Assembly (NCBI GenBank): GCA_963785035.1
Contig: CAWATG010000001.1
Span: 124,001 to 188,000 of the forward strand
Length of the DNA: 64,000 nucleotides
Source of the DNA: CAWATG01 sp963785035
Lineage (GTDB): Bacteria; Actinomycetota; Acidimicrobiia; IMCC26256; CAWATG01
Direction: 5' to 3'
Shown here: positions 45,154-52,423 of the stretch, piece after piece
How positions within the stretch are numbered: the first letter of the stretch is position 1
Layout of the letters: each line of letters opens with the position of its first letter
Program-made: the position numbers and the translations under genes
Notes under the pieces: generated by a model
The model's input: only the letters and a program-made list of their open reading frames with translations
Told to the model about the DNA's origin: nothing
Databases searched by the model: none

Positions 45154-47072
45154 GTAACGGCGACCCGGGTGATGTGAGTTCTGCACCAGACGGCAATGGT
45201 AAACCCGAGTCCGAGGTGACCCGTCGCCTTCGAAACGCGCAGATGCGCTCAACGGCCGGTCGTGTCGGGACGATGGGGATGCCCGCGGAACGTTCCGAGG
45301 ATTTCCGCGGGTCCATGCGGCGATTGTTCGACCGTTTGCGCGAGGAGCGGCTGGGTATCGCTGCCGTGTTGTTGCTCGCTGTGACCAGCGTGATCCTCAC
45401 GGTGCTTGGACCGCGGATCCTCGCCCGCGCCACCAACGTCATCGTCGATGGTGTGTTGAGTCGCCAGGGCGTCGACTACGGCGAGCTGCACCGAATCGTG
45501 CTGGGCGTTGTTGCGCTGTACGTCGTTGCCGCAGCGCTGGCCTACGCGCAAGGATTCGTGCTGGCGACGGTGGTGCAGCGCACCATGTCCCGATTGCGTC
45601 GTGACGTCGAGGACAAGCTTCATCGTCTTCCGCTTGCGTACGTCGATCGCCAGCCGCGCGGCGACCTCCTGAGCCGCGTCACCAACGACATCGACAACTT
45701 GGCGCAGAGCCTTCAGCAGACGCTGTCGCAAATGCTCACGTCGACGCTGACCATCATCGGCGTGCTTGTGATGATGTTCACGATTTCGTGGACGCTGGCG
45801 CTCGTGGCGCTCATCACGATCCCGATCTCGTTGGTGACGATGAAGCTCATCATGACCCGCTCGAAAAAGCAGTTCATCGCACAGTGGGATCACACCGGTT
45901 CGCTGAACGCTCATGTGGAAGAGGCGTTCGCCGGACATGCGCTGGTGAAGGTCTTCGGGCAACTGCACGCAGCGCGCGAGACCTTCGACGACAAGAACGA
46001 AGACCTCTTCGATGCCGGGTTCCGAGCGCAGTTCATCTCCGGGATCATCCAGCCGGGCATGATGTTCTTCGGCAACCTCAATTACGTTGCCATTGCGGTC
46101 GTAGGTGGTTTGCAGGTGTCGTCCGGCCGGATCACGATCGGTGATATCCAGGCGTTCATCCAGTACTCGCGCCAGTTCACGCAGCCTCTGACGCACTTGG
46201 CGTCTATGGTCAATGTGTTCCAATCGGGAATCGCCTCGGTCGAGCGTGTGTTCGAACTTCTCGACGCGCCCGAGGAATCGCCCGATGATGAGATTCCCGT
46301 GATGGCGGCGCAGGCGAAAGGACGCGTCGAGTTCGATCACGTCTCCTTCTCGTACGACCCAGAGAATCCGTTGATTTCCGACCTCTCGTTGGTTGCCGAG
46401 CCTGGCCAGACAGTGGCGATCGTGGGGCCGACCGGTGCAGGGAAAACGACTTTGGTGAACCTGATCATGCGGTTCTACGAGCTCGATGGCGGCGCGATCC
46501 GTCTCGATGGCGTCGACATTGCGCACATGACGCGTAGTGACCTTCGATCGAACATGGGCATGGTCTTGCAGGACACCTGGCTCTTCGGTGGGACGATCAG
46601 TGAAAACCTCGCCTTTGGAAATCTCTCGGCGACCGAAGAGCAGATTCGCCAAGCTGCGCGAGCTACCTATGTGGATCGGTTCGTACACTCACTCCCAGCG
46701 GGATACGACACGGTCCTCACCGATGACGGCACGACAGTGAGCGCAGGCGAGAAACAGTTACTCACGATCGCGCGAGCGTTCCTTGCAGATCCGACGATCT
46801 TGATTCTCGATGAGGCGACAAGCTCGGTGGATACCCGTACCGAGGTGCTCATTCAGCGTGCGATGGCAGCGTTGCGTTCCAACCGTACGAGTTTCGTGAT
46901 TGCGCATCGCCTCTCGACGATCCGCGATGCGGACATCATCTTGGTGATGGAGCACGGCCAAATCGTCGAACAGGGTTCGCACGACGAGCTGCTCGTTCGC
47001 AAGGGCGCCTACTACAACCTGTACAACGCGCAGTTCGCCGGCGCAGCCACCGATATCGACGTCGACGTTTGA
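45150..47072 (+). CDS. ABC exporter half-transporter B (catalytic)
   Basis: 640 aa. Polar N-terminal extension (~1-55), membrane domain (~60-345) and ATPase domain: Walker A GPTGAGKTTL, Walker B ILILDEATSSVD with the catalytic Glu, H-loop FVIAHRLSTI. The signature is degenerate (VSAGEKQLLTIARA), so the complete ATP site is made with subunit A's intact VSGGQ. Together a TM287/288-like lipid or drug exporter. Cargo unknown; location after the catabolic genes suggests removal of a lipophilic intermediate. Confidence 0.9.
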   Translation: MSNGDPGDVSSAPDGNGKPESEVTRRLRNAQMRSTAGRVGTMGMPAERSEDFRGSMRRLFDRLREERLGIAAVLLLAVTSVILTVLGPRILARATNVIVDGVLSRQGVDYGELHRIVLGVVALYVVAAALAYAQGFVLATVVQRTMSRLRRDVEDKLHRLPLAYVDRQPRGDLLSRVTNDIDNLAQSLQQTLSQMLTSTLTIIGVLVMMFTISWTLALVALITIPISLVTMKLIMTRSKKQFIAQWDHTGSLNAHVEEAFAGHALVKVFGQLHAARETFDDKNEDLFDAGFRAQFISGIIQPGMMFFGNLNYVAIAVVGGLQVSSGRITIGDIQAFIQYSRQFTQPLTHLASMVNVFQSGIASVERVFELLDAPEESPDDEIPVMAAQAKGRVEFDHVSFSYDPENPLISDLSLVAEPGQTVAIVGPTGAGKTTLVNLIMRFYELDGGAIRLDGVDIAHMTRSDLRSNMGMVLQDTWLFGGTISENLAFGNLSATEEQIRQAARATYVDRFVHSLPAGYDTVLTDDGTTVSAGEKQLLTIARAFLADPTILILDEATSSVDTRTEVLIQRAMAALRSNRTSFVIAHRLSTIRDADIILVMEHGQIVEQGSHDELLVRKGAYYNLYNAQFAGAATDIDVDV

Positions 47073-47104
47073 GAGACGTCGACCGCTGCGTGACCGACCT
47101 GTGA

Positions 47105-47875
47105 TTACCAGACCTTGTCGCCGCGGGTGATCGCCTCGCAGCCACCGTCGATGAAGATCACCTGACCGGTCACCATCGAGTTTTCTGCGCTCGCCAACCA
47201 CACGAGCAGTGGAGCGACACGCTCGGCAGTCCCATGGCCGCCGAATGGCATCTGCACAGAGCCGTCGACGAGTTCGCGTCCCGCATCGGTCGAGAGCATG
47301 TCGGCCATCATCGGCGTCTCGATGACACCTGGGGCGATCGCGTTGAGTGAGATGCCTGCCTCTGCCCATGCTGCGCTCGGCGCGGTGCGTCGCACCCATC
47401 GGGCAAGCGCAACCTTCGACGATGAATACACCGTCAACGCGCTCACGTCCGTTGCCTTCGCGGCGAGCAGCGCAGCCTCCTCGTCCCCGTCGAGACACGC
47501 GTCGACCGTTGCGTCGTCGGCAGCGTGAAGCGACGCGACCGACGAGATGGTGACGGCGCGCGGTTGGTCACCCTTGGCGAGGAGCGGACGCAGCCCTTCG
47601 AGGGTCGCGACAGCTCCGAAATAGTTGACGGCGACGACGACAGGTTCGGTACCGAGCAGTCCTGCACAGGCGATGACGCCGTTGAGCGTGCCACCCGATG
47701 CCTTGGTGACCTCGTCGATCATCGCGGCGCGTCCCGTTGGGGTCGAGAGGTCGGCGGTGACGTCGGCGTCACGTATGTCGACGCCGATCACGCGGGCCCC
47801 TTGGCTCGTGAGCAAGTTCATGGTGGCATTGCCGATTCCCGAAGCTGATCCCGTGACGACATAGGTCCGCGTCAT
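47105..47875 (-). CDS. SDR similar to 3-alpha-hydroxysteroid dehydrogenase/carbonyl reductase
   Basis: 256 aa. Cofactor motif TGSASGIGNATMNLL, then VIGVDIRDADVTADLSTPTG, which closely follows the layout of Comamonas 3-alpha-HSD (HsdA). VNYFGAVATLEGL, catalytic Ser in ISSVASLHAAD, YSSSKVALARWVRR with catalytic Tyr/Lys, and a C-terminal FIDGGCEA. ATG 47875 has AAGGAG at good distance. Supports a steroid theme for the neighbourhood, but SDR substrate prediction from sequence is uncertain. Confidence 0.82.
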   Translation of the reverse strand: MTRTYVVTGSASGIGNATMNLLTSQGARVIGVDIRDADVTADLSTPTGRAAMIDEVTKASGGTLNGVIACAGLLGTEPVVVAVNYFGAVATLEGLRPLLAKGDQPRAVTISSVASLHAADDATVDACLDGDEEAALLAAKATDVSALTVYSSSKVALARWVRRTAPSAAWAEAGISLNAIAPGVIETPMMADMLSTDAGRELVDGSVQMPFGGHGTAERVAPLLVWLASAENSMVTGQVIFIDGGCEAITRGDKVW

Positions 47876-47929
47876 GTGTGTCTCCTTCGCACCGTGCGCC
47901 GTGTGGCGTCCGCCACAGACGCTCGAACC

Positions 47930-48733
47930 CTACCCCAACAGCGCTTCGACGACCTCGGCGAAGCCTTCACCGAATCCCAGCGTGGTGATCTCGGCGTTCG
48001 GCGCCGAAGCGACCTCGCCGGCGAGGTCCGGGTCCTTCTCCACGGCGTTGCGCACCACGAAGCAGCGAGCGACTTCGCTGTGACAGGCCAGGTCGGTCGG
48101 GGAGTCGCCGATCATGGCGCACTCGGCGGGGTCGATCCCGCGGTGCATCTGATCGGCAGCGATCGCGCTGGCCTTGCTGATCCCGCGTGGGGAAAGGTGA
48201 AAGATGCGGACCCGCTCGACATGCGGAAGCGTCGGGATCTTGCGGGGGATCACGCCGTTGTCGTGGATCTCGGCCCACCCGAAGCCGTTGTCGTCGAGCC
48301 AGGAGCGGGCGGCGGTGTTGTCGACTTCGCCGCGCAGGAGCAGCGAGATTTCACGTCCTTCGTTCCATGGCTCGTGTGCCTCGAGACCGTCGAAGGCATC
48401 AACCAAACCCGCAAGCGCAGTGCTGAGCGCGGGAGCAGGAAGCCCTGGGCCCGGGAACGTGCCGGGGTCGAGGATTTGGGTGTCGCCTGCGTCGTAGACC
48501 CGCAGGCCTCCCAGTTCGCAGAACCAGGTTCGGAGTCCGAGCAGCCGCCCGACCTCGAACAAGCGCACCCGAGAACGTCCGCTGAGCGGAACGATCTCGA
48601 GGCCGGCTCGTGCAGCGTGGATGATCGCGGTTGCCGCTGCCAGCGTGGGTTGGCGATCACCCGTGTGAAAGAGGTTGCCGAAGGGTCCGACGAGCGTGTT
48701 GTCGATGTCGGTGTAGAGGACGCGGATCGTCAT
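47930..48733 (-). CDS. HAD-family (MpgP-like) glucosyl/mannosyl-3-phosphoglycerate phosphatase
   Basis: 267 aa HAD-IIB hydrolase. Motif I VLYTDIDNTLVG (catalytic Asp pair), motif II VPLSGRSR, motif III/IV IFHLSPRGISKASAI and AMIGDSPTDLACH. Located 43 bp after gpgS, so it most likely dephosphorylates the GpgS product to glucosylglycerate. Actinobacteria such as mycobacteria normally use a histidine-phosphatase-type GpgP; here an MpgP/HAD-type enzyme seems to take that place. Confidence 0.75.
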   Translation of the reverse strand: MTIRVLYTDIDNTLVGPFGNLFHTGDRQPTLAAATAIIHAARAGLEIVPLSGRSRVRLFEVGRLLGLRTWFCELGGLRVYDAGDTQILDPGTFPGPGLPAPALSTALAGLVDAFDGLEAHEPWNEGREISLLLRGEVDNTAARSWLDDNGFGWAEIHDNGVIPRKIPTLPHVERVRIFHLSPRGISKASAIAADQMHRGIDPAECAMIGDSPTDLACHSEVARCFVVRNAVEKDPDLAGEVASAPNAEITTLGFGEGFAEVVEALLG

Positions 48734-48776
48734 GGTCGCCGGCCCGTTGGGGAGCGCAGCGAAGGGACCGCTTGGA

Positions 48777-49739
48777 TCATGCGGAGAGTTCGCGCGTGAG
48801 CTTCGCCCGGTACTGCGCGATCTCGTTCATCGGCGGTCGTTCGCGCAGCTCGACGGCAATGCTCTCGATCGTCGATCCGTCGCAGCGAAGGAGTTCTTCG
48901 GTGGCGGCGTCGCGATGGTCAAGCCCGGAGCGCCGCAGGGCTGTCACCAGAATCGCCATTGCCTGCGGTGAGAGTTCGGCAAGTGGGCGATTCCGGTGAT
49001 GCCGTACTCCGAGATCGACCTGGGCGATCGAATTCAAGCCAAAGGTGCGCGAAATGTCGATGAGGAGTCCCAACTCGACACCCCAACCTTCGACGAACGG
49101 GACTGCTTCAAGGACGCTGCGGCGACCTGCGTATTCGCCGCCAAGTGGCTGCACGATCCGGCTCAGCTCGGGATACAGATGCGAGATCAATGGGCGTGCG
49201 ACGAGTTCGGTGACACGGCCACCACCGGTGGGGTTCCCATTGAACGGCCTGCTGTAGCAGGCCTTGACGAATCCGATCGACGGTTCTGTCAGGAGCGGCC
49301 CGATGAGGCCCGTCACGAAGTGTGCTCCGAAGGCGCGGAGGTCCGCGTCGAGCCAGCAGATCAGCTCGCCGTCGCACGCGAAGAGCGACTTCCACAGGAC
49401 GTTGCCCTTGCCGGATCCCGGTCCGACTTCCGGAAGGACCGTCGCCACGGACACGACTCGCGCGCCGGCCCGAGCGGCAACGGCAGCGGTGTCATCGGTA
49501 GAGCCGTCGTCGAGGACGACGATCTCGTCGACGAGTCCGATGTGCTCGACAAGCTCTCGGCGGATCGTTTCCACGATCGGGCCGACGGTCTGTGCCTCGT
49601 TTCGCGCTGGGAGGCACACCGACACCGACGAACCCTGCTCGAACTTCGCAGCCGCAAGGCTGGCCGCGACGAAGTCGGTGTGACGCCGAGGCGCCGGAAA
49701 GAAGGGCATTGGGACACTGTAGGCGGTTCTCGTTTCCAT
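48777..49739 (-). CDS. gpgS: Glucosyl-3-phosphoglycerate synthase
   Basis: GT81-type enzyme joining nucleotide glucose to 3-phosphoglycerate, first step of glucosylglycerate synthesis. Seen: SVSVCLPARNEAQTV, VLDDGSTDDTA, PEVGPGSGKGNVLW, CWLDADLRAFG (metal-binding DxD) and the very characteristic TGGGRVTELVARPLI, then GVELGLLIDI. Start ATG 49739 gives 320 aa; ATG 49709 is equally possible as neither has a good ribosome-binding site. The frame is open far beyond the start but that part is opposite the next gene and not coding. Divergent from the riboswitch-controlled operon. Confidence 0.88.
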   Translation of the reverse strand: METRTAYSVPMPFFPAPRRHTDFVAASLAAAKFEQGSSVSVCLPARNEAQTVGPIVETIRRELVEHIGLVDEIVVLDDGSTDDTAAVAARAGARVVSVATVLPEVGPGSGKGNVLWKSLFACDGELICWLDADLRAFGAHFVTGLIGPLLTEPSIGFVKACYSRPFNGNPTGGGRVTELVARPLISHLYPELSRIVQPLGGEYAGRRSVLEAVPFVEGWGVELGLLIDISRTFGLNSIAQVDLGVRHHRNRPLAELSPQAMAILVTALRRSGLDHRDAATEELLRCDGSTIESIAVELRERPPMNEIAQYRAKLTRELSA

Positions 49740-49778
49740 CCCGACGTCGGGACGTGGCATACTGATCGGGCAATACGC

Positions 49779-49896
49779 GCTCATCGAGAGCGGCCGAGGG
49801 ACGGGCCCGAAGACGCCGCGGCAACCAGCTACCGCATGAAATTCCACGAGATGGAATTCCACGAGGTAGCAAGGTGCCAATGCCCGAACGATGAGT
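49779..49896 (+). promoter_or_regulatory. SAM-I (S-box) riboswitch
   Basis: Conserved S-box core: P1 CTCATCG (49780-49786) / CGATGAG (49889-49895); GAGAGcGGccGAGGGA then GGGCCC and GAaGacGCCgcGGCAACC (to 49826); P3 closed by GCTACC/GGTAGC (49828-49833, 49865-49870); then AAGGTGCCAAtGCCcG, the J3/4-P4 region. This matches the S-box consensus well by eye. It senses S-adenosylmethionine and switches off methionine-related genes. It precedes the threonine-synthase-like gene at 49992. Confidence 0.88.
49836..49865 (+). repeat. 15-nt tandem duplication inside riboswitch P3
   Basis: ATGAAATTCCACGAG is followed immediately by ATGGAATTCCACGAG (14 of 15 identical). The copies also pair with each other (TGaAATTCCA with TGGAATTcCA), extending the P3 helix. 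P3 tip length is variable in the family, so function should be kept. Confidence 0.7.
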
Positions 49897-49945
49897 AGCC
49901 CGAGAGCGGTCTTCCGCTCGAGGCGCTCGAGAGCGCGTCGAGACT

Positions 49946-49966
49946 GAATGGCGGTCGACGCCATTC
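49946..49966 (+). promoter_or_regulatory. Hairpin in the riboswitch expression platform
   Basis: GAATGGCG (49946-49953) and CGCCATTC (49959-49966) form a perfect 8-bp stem with loop GTCGA, one base before a purine-rich GAGGAGCACGAGGAG Shine-Dalgarno region. Two further short hairpins lie between the aptamer and this one (CGAGAGCGG-TCTT-CCGCTCG and GCGCTCGAGAGCGC). No U-run is seen, so control is more likely at translation than by termination. Confidence 0.45.
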
Positions 49967-49991
49967 GAGGAGCACGAGGAGACCGACGGGT

Positions 49992-51233
49992 ATGGCATAT
50001 GTCGAGGGGTTGCGGTGCCGCGAATGCAGCCGGGAGTATCCGGTAGCGCCGATCTACACCTGTGAGTGGTGCTTCGGCCCGCTGGAAGTCGTCTACGACT
50101 ACGACATCATCAAGAAGACCATCAGCCGTGACAAGATCGCCGCCGGGCCGCTTTCGATCTGGCGATACGCAGACCTGCTGCCGGTTGATCCGGGTAGTGC
50201 CGCCGATCTCGGCGCCGGGTTCACACCACTCGTTCGTGCCGATCGCCTCGCCGCCGAACTCGGTCTCGGTGAAGTGTGGATCAAGAACGACACGATGAAC
50301 CCCACCAACTCGTTCAAGGACCGTGTCACAGCGGTTGCGTTGTCGAAGGCGATCGACTTCGGCTTCAAGACGGCGGCGTGTGCGAGCACCGGCAACCTGG
50401 CCAACTCCGTTGCTGCCCACGCGGCACGGGCTGGGATGCGAAGTTTTGTGTTCGTCCCGGCTGATCTCGAGGCGGGCAAGATCGTCACGACCTCTGTCTA
50501 CGGCGGCAACGTCGTGGCGATCGACGGCAATTACGACGATGTCAACCGGCTTTGTGCCGAGCTCGCGGGCTCGTATCCGTGGGCGTTCGTCAACGTCAAT
50601 GTGCGGCCCTTCTACGCCGAAGGTTCCAAGACGCTCGCGTTCGAGACTGCCGAGCAACTCGGGTGGGAAACGCCTGACCATGTTGTGGTGCCGATCGCGA
50701 GTGGGTCGCTGCTGACGAAGATCCGCAAGGGTTTCCATGAGCTTTTCGAGGTTGGATTGCTCGACGAGGACCCGGTGATCAAGGTTTCGGGAGCGCAGGC
50801 GACGGGGTGTTCGCCCGTCGCTCGTGCCTGGCTCGATGGTTCTGACACGATCAAGCCGGTCAAGCCGTCGACGATCGCAAAATCGCTCGCGATCGGTAAT
50901 CCCGCTGATGGCTATTTCGCGCTCGACGCCGTCCGCCAGACGGGCGGCGGACTTGCCGCGGTCGACGACGACGAGATTGTCGAAGGCATTCGCCTGCTCG
51001 CCCGCACCGAAGGGATCTTCGCCGAGACCGCCGGCGGAGTGACGATCGCGACCCTCAAACGGCTCGCCGAACAGGGCATCGTGCGGCCCGATGAACGCGT
51101 CGTCGCCTACATCACCGGCCATGGTCTCAAGACACTCGACGCGGTTGCGCCAACGGCCGGTCCAACTGCCACCATTGCGCCCACGCTCGACGCGTTTCAT
51201 GCGGCGTTCGACCCCGCCACCCTCCAGGAGTAG
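49992..51233 (+). CDS. thrC: Threonine-synthase-family PLP enzyme under SAM riboswitch control (possible homocysteine synthase)
   Basis: 413 aa fold-type II PLP enzyme. N-terminal zinc ribbon with C9, C12, C24 and C27, PLP lysine K109 in NPTNSFKDRV, phosphate cup ASGSLLTK and a C-terminal TGHGLKT. Threonine synthase converts O-phosphohomoserine to threonine. Two things suggest a different product: a SAM riboswitch upstream, which normally controls methionine genes, and a MoaD/ThiS-like sulfur carrier three bases downstream. The active-site motif is NSFKDRV rather than the usual GSFKDRG. An enzyme using O-phosphohomoserine plus carrier-bound sulfur to make homocysteine would fit. The canonical activity cannot be excluded. 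Confidence 0.85.
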   Translation: MAYVEGLRCRECSREYPVAPIYTCEWCFGPLEVVYDYDIIKKTISRDKIAAGPLSIWRYADLLPVDPGSAADLGAGFTPLVRADRLAAELGLGEVWIKNDTMNPTNSFKDRVTAVALSKAIDFGFKTAACASTGNLANSVAAHAARAGMRSFVFVPADLEAGKIVTTSVYGGNVVAIDGNYDDVNRLCAELAGSYPWAFVNVNVRPFYAEGSKTLAFETAEQLGWETPDHVVVPIASGSLLTKIRKGFHELFEVGLLDEDPVIKVSGAQATGCSPVARAWLDGSDTIKPVKPSTIAKSLAIGNPADGYFALDAVRQTGGGLAAVDDDEIVEGIRLLARTEGIFAETAGGVTIATLKRLAEQGIVRPDERVVAYITGHGLKTLDAVAPTAGPTATIAPTLDAFHAAFDPATLQE

Positions 51234-51236
51234 TAC

Positions 51237-51515
51237 ATGACCGCCACGGTTCGGATCCCGACGCAGCTGCGCTCCCTCACTGGCGGCGCAGGCGAGGTGC
51301 AGGTCGAGGGCGCAACAGTCGCAGAGGTGCTGACTGCGCTCGATGGGCAGTTTCCCGGGTTTGGGGAGCGCGTCATGGATGAGACAGGTGCGTTGCGACG
51401 GTTTGTGAACGTGTTCGTCGCCGACGAGGACATCCGCTTCTTGCAGGGTCTCGACACGGGCATCGCGCCAGGTCAAACGGTCAGCATCATCCCGGCCGTC
51501 GCCGGTGGAATGTGA
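51237..51515 (+). CDS. MoaD/ThiS-like ubiquitin-fold sulfur carrier with C-terminal GGM
   Basis: 92 aa beta-grasp protein: TVRIPTQLRSLTGG, EVLTALDGQFPGFGERVMDE, RRFVNVFVADEDIRFLQGL and the tail SIIPAVAGGM. Sulfur carriers are activated at a C-terminal Gly-Gly; here one extra Met follows, so processing by a JAMM-type peptidase would be needed, as for Wolinella HcyS. AGGAG at the end of the previous gene serves as its Shine-Dalgarno sequence; spacing of 3 bp indicates one operon and co-expression under the riboswitch. Confidence 0.85.
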   Translation: MTATVRIPTQLRSLTGGAGEVQVEGATVAEVLTALDGQFPGFGERVMDETGALRRFVNVFVADEDIRFLQGLDTGIAPGQTVSIIPAVAGGM

Positions 51516-51521
51516 GCTCGC

Positions 51522-52181
51522 TCAGGCGGGTTTGACCCATACCATCAGGGCCAGGGCGGTTGGGATGAGGTGTTCGCCCGCAGTGCCGCGGATGCGCACG
51601 CCGCCACGGTCGGCGTGAAGCATCTCGACCGGTGAGCCGGGAATCAGCTGTGCCCCGACCAGGAGACGCAAGGCGTTGTCGTCGAGTTCGAGCTTCTCGC
51701 TCACTCGGGTGACGACGATCCGCCCAGGCGCCGACGCCGAAAGGGTCACGACATCGGTGTCATCCTCGAGGTGCTTGGAACCCGGGATCGGGTTGCCATG
51801 GGGGCACGTCGCCGGATCGCCTAACAGGATCACCAGCTTCTCTTCCACGTCAGCGGAAATTGCATGTTCCCAACGGTCCGCCTCTCGGTGGACTTTTTCC
51901 CACTCGAGGCCGATCACATCCGTCAGGAGCCGCTCAGCCAATCGGTGGCGGCGGACCATCGTGGTGGCAATCGCTCGGCCTTTGGGGGTCAGGCGGAGGC
52001 TCCGGTCGTCGAGGAGTTCGGTGTATCCCTGTTCGACGAGTCGATTGACGGTTTCCGATACCGATGGCGCCGAAATTCCGAGGCGTTCGACGAGACGGGC
52101 CCGGATCGGAGTGACCCCTTCCTCCTCGATTTCGAGAATCGTCTCGAGGTACTCCTCCGTCGCGTCATGCATGTCTGCCAC
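51522..52181 (-). CDS. DtxR/IdeR-family metal-dependent repressor
   Basis: 219 aa. Winged helix (ARLVERLGISAPSVSETVNR), dimerisation/metal domain (RRHRLAERLLTDVIGLEWEK, WEHAISADVEEKL, CPHGNPIPG with metal ligands) and a C-terminal SH3/FeoA-like domain. Represses iron (or manganese) genes when metal-loaded. GTG 52181 is chosen because TATGTT ends six bases before it (leaderless); ATG 52172 is the alternative. Ends 6 bp from the sulfur-carrier gene on the other strand. The haem-synthesis gene at 54.2 kb could be among its neighbours in iron control. Confidence 0.9.
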   Translation of the reverse strand: MADMHDATEEYLETILEIEEEGVTPIRARLVERLGISAPSVSETVNRLVEQGYTELLDDRSLRLTPKGRAIATTMVRRHRLAERLLTDVIGLEWEKVHREADRWEHAISADVEEKLVILLGDPATCPHGNPIPGSKHLEDDTDVVTLSASAPGRIVVTRVSEKLELDDNALRLLVGAQLIPGSPVEMLHADRGGVRIRGTAGEHLIPTALALMVWVKPA

Positions 52182-52187
52182 GCCCTG

Positions 52188-52193
52188 AACATA
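52188..52193 (-). promoter_or_regulatory. -10 box TATGTT of the DtxR-family gene
   Basis: TATGTT on the minus strand, six bases before GTG 52181; implies a leaderless mRNA starting at the GTG. Confidence 0.45.
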
Positions 52194-52300
52194 GTCTGCA
52201 GGCGGTTCGTTTCGGGCGAGTTCTCGGGCGAACGGAGCAACGGGACGCTCGACATGAGTGGCGCGGCTTGCAGTCGGGACGTGAGAGTGCCAACATGGCG

Positions 52301-52327
52301 TTAGCACTCCGGCCTCCCGAGTGCTAA
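52301..52327. promoter_or_regulatory. CIRCE operator (HrcA-binding)
   Basis: Perfect inverted repeat TTAGCACTC-N9-GAGTGCTAA, the canonical CIRCE element bound by the heat-shock repressor HrcA. It lies 97 bp upstream of groEL. No hrcA gene is in the window. Confidence 0.97.
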
Positions 52328-52423
52328 TGATCGACTTGCTAGTAGTTCCACCTTTCAGCGACACGAATCCATTCCACGTATTCAGACACCGACGGGACGC
52401 AGTCGTCCCAGGGGGTTTCCGTA

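Noticed and set aside
49740..51476. Upstream extension of the gpgS frame to 899 aa
   Set aside because: Antisense to the threonine-synthase-like gene and the riboswitch; GpgS motifs start only after 49.7 kb.
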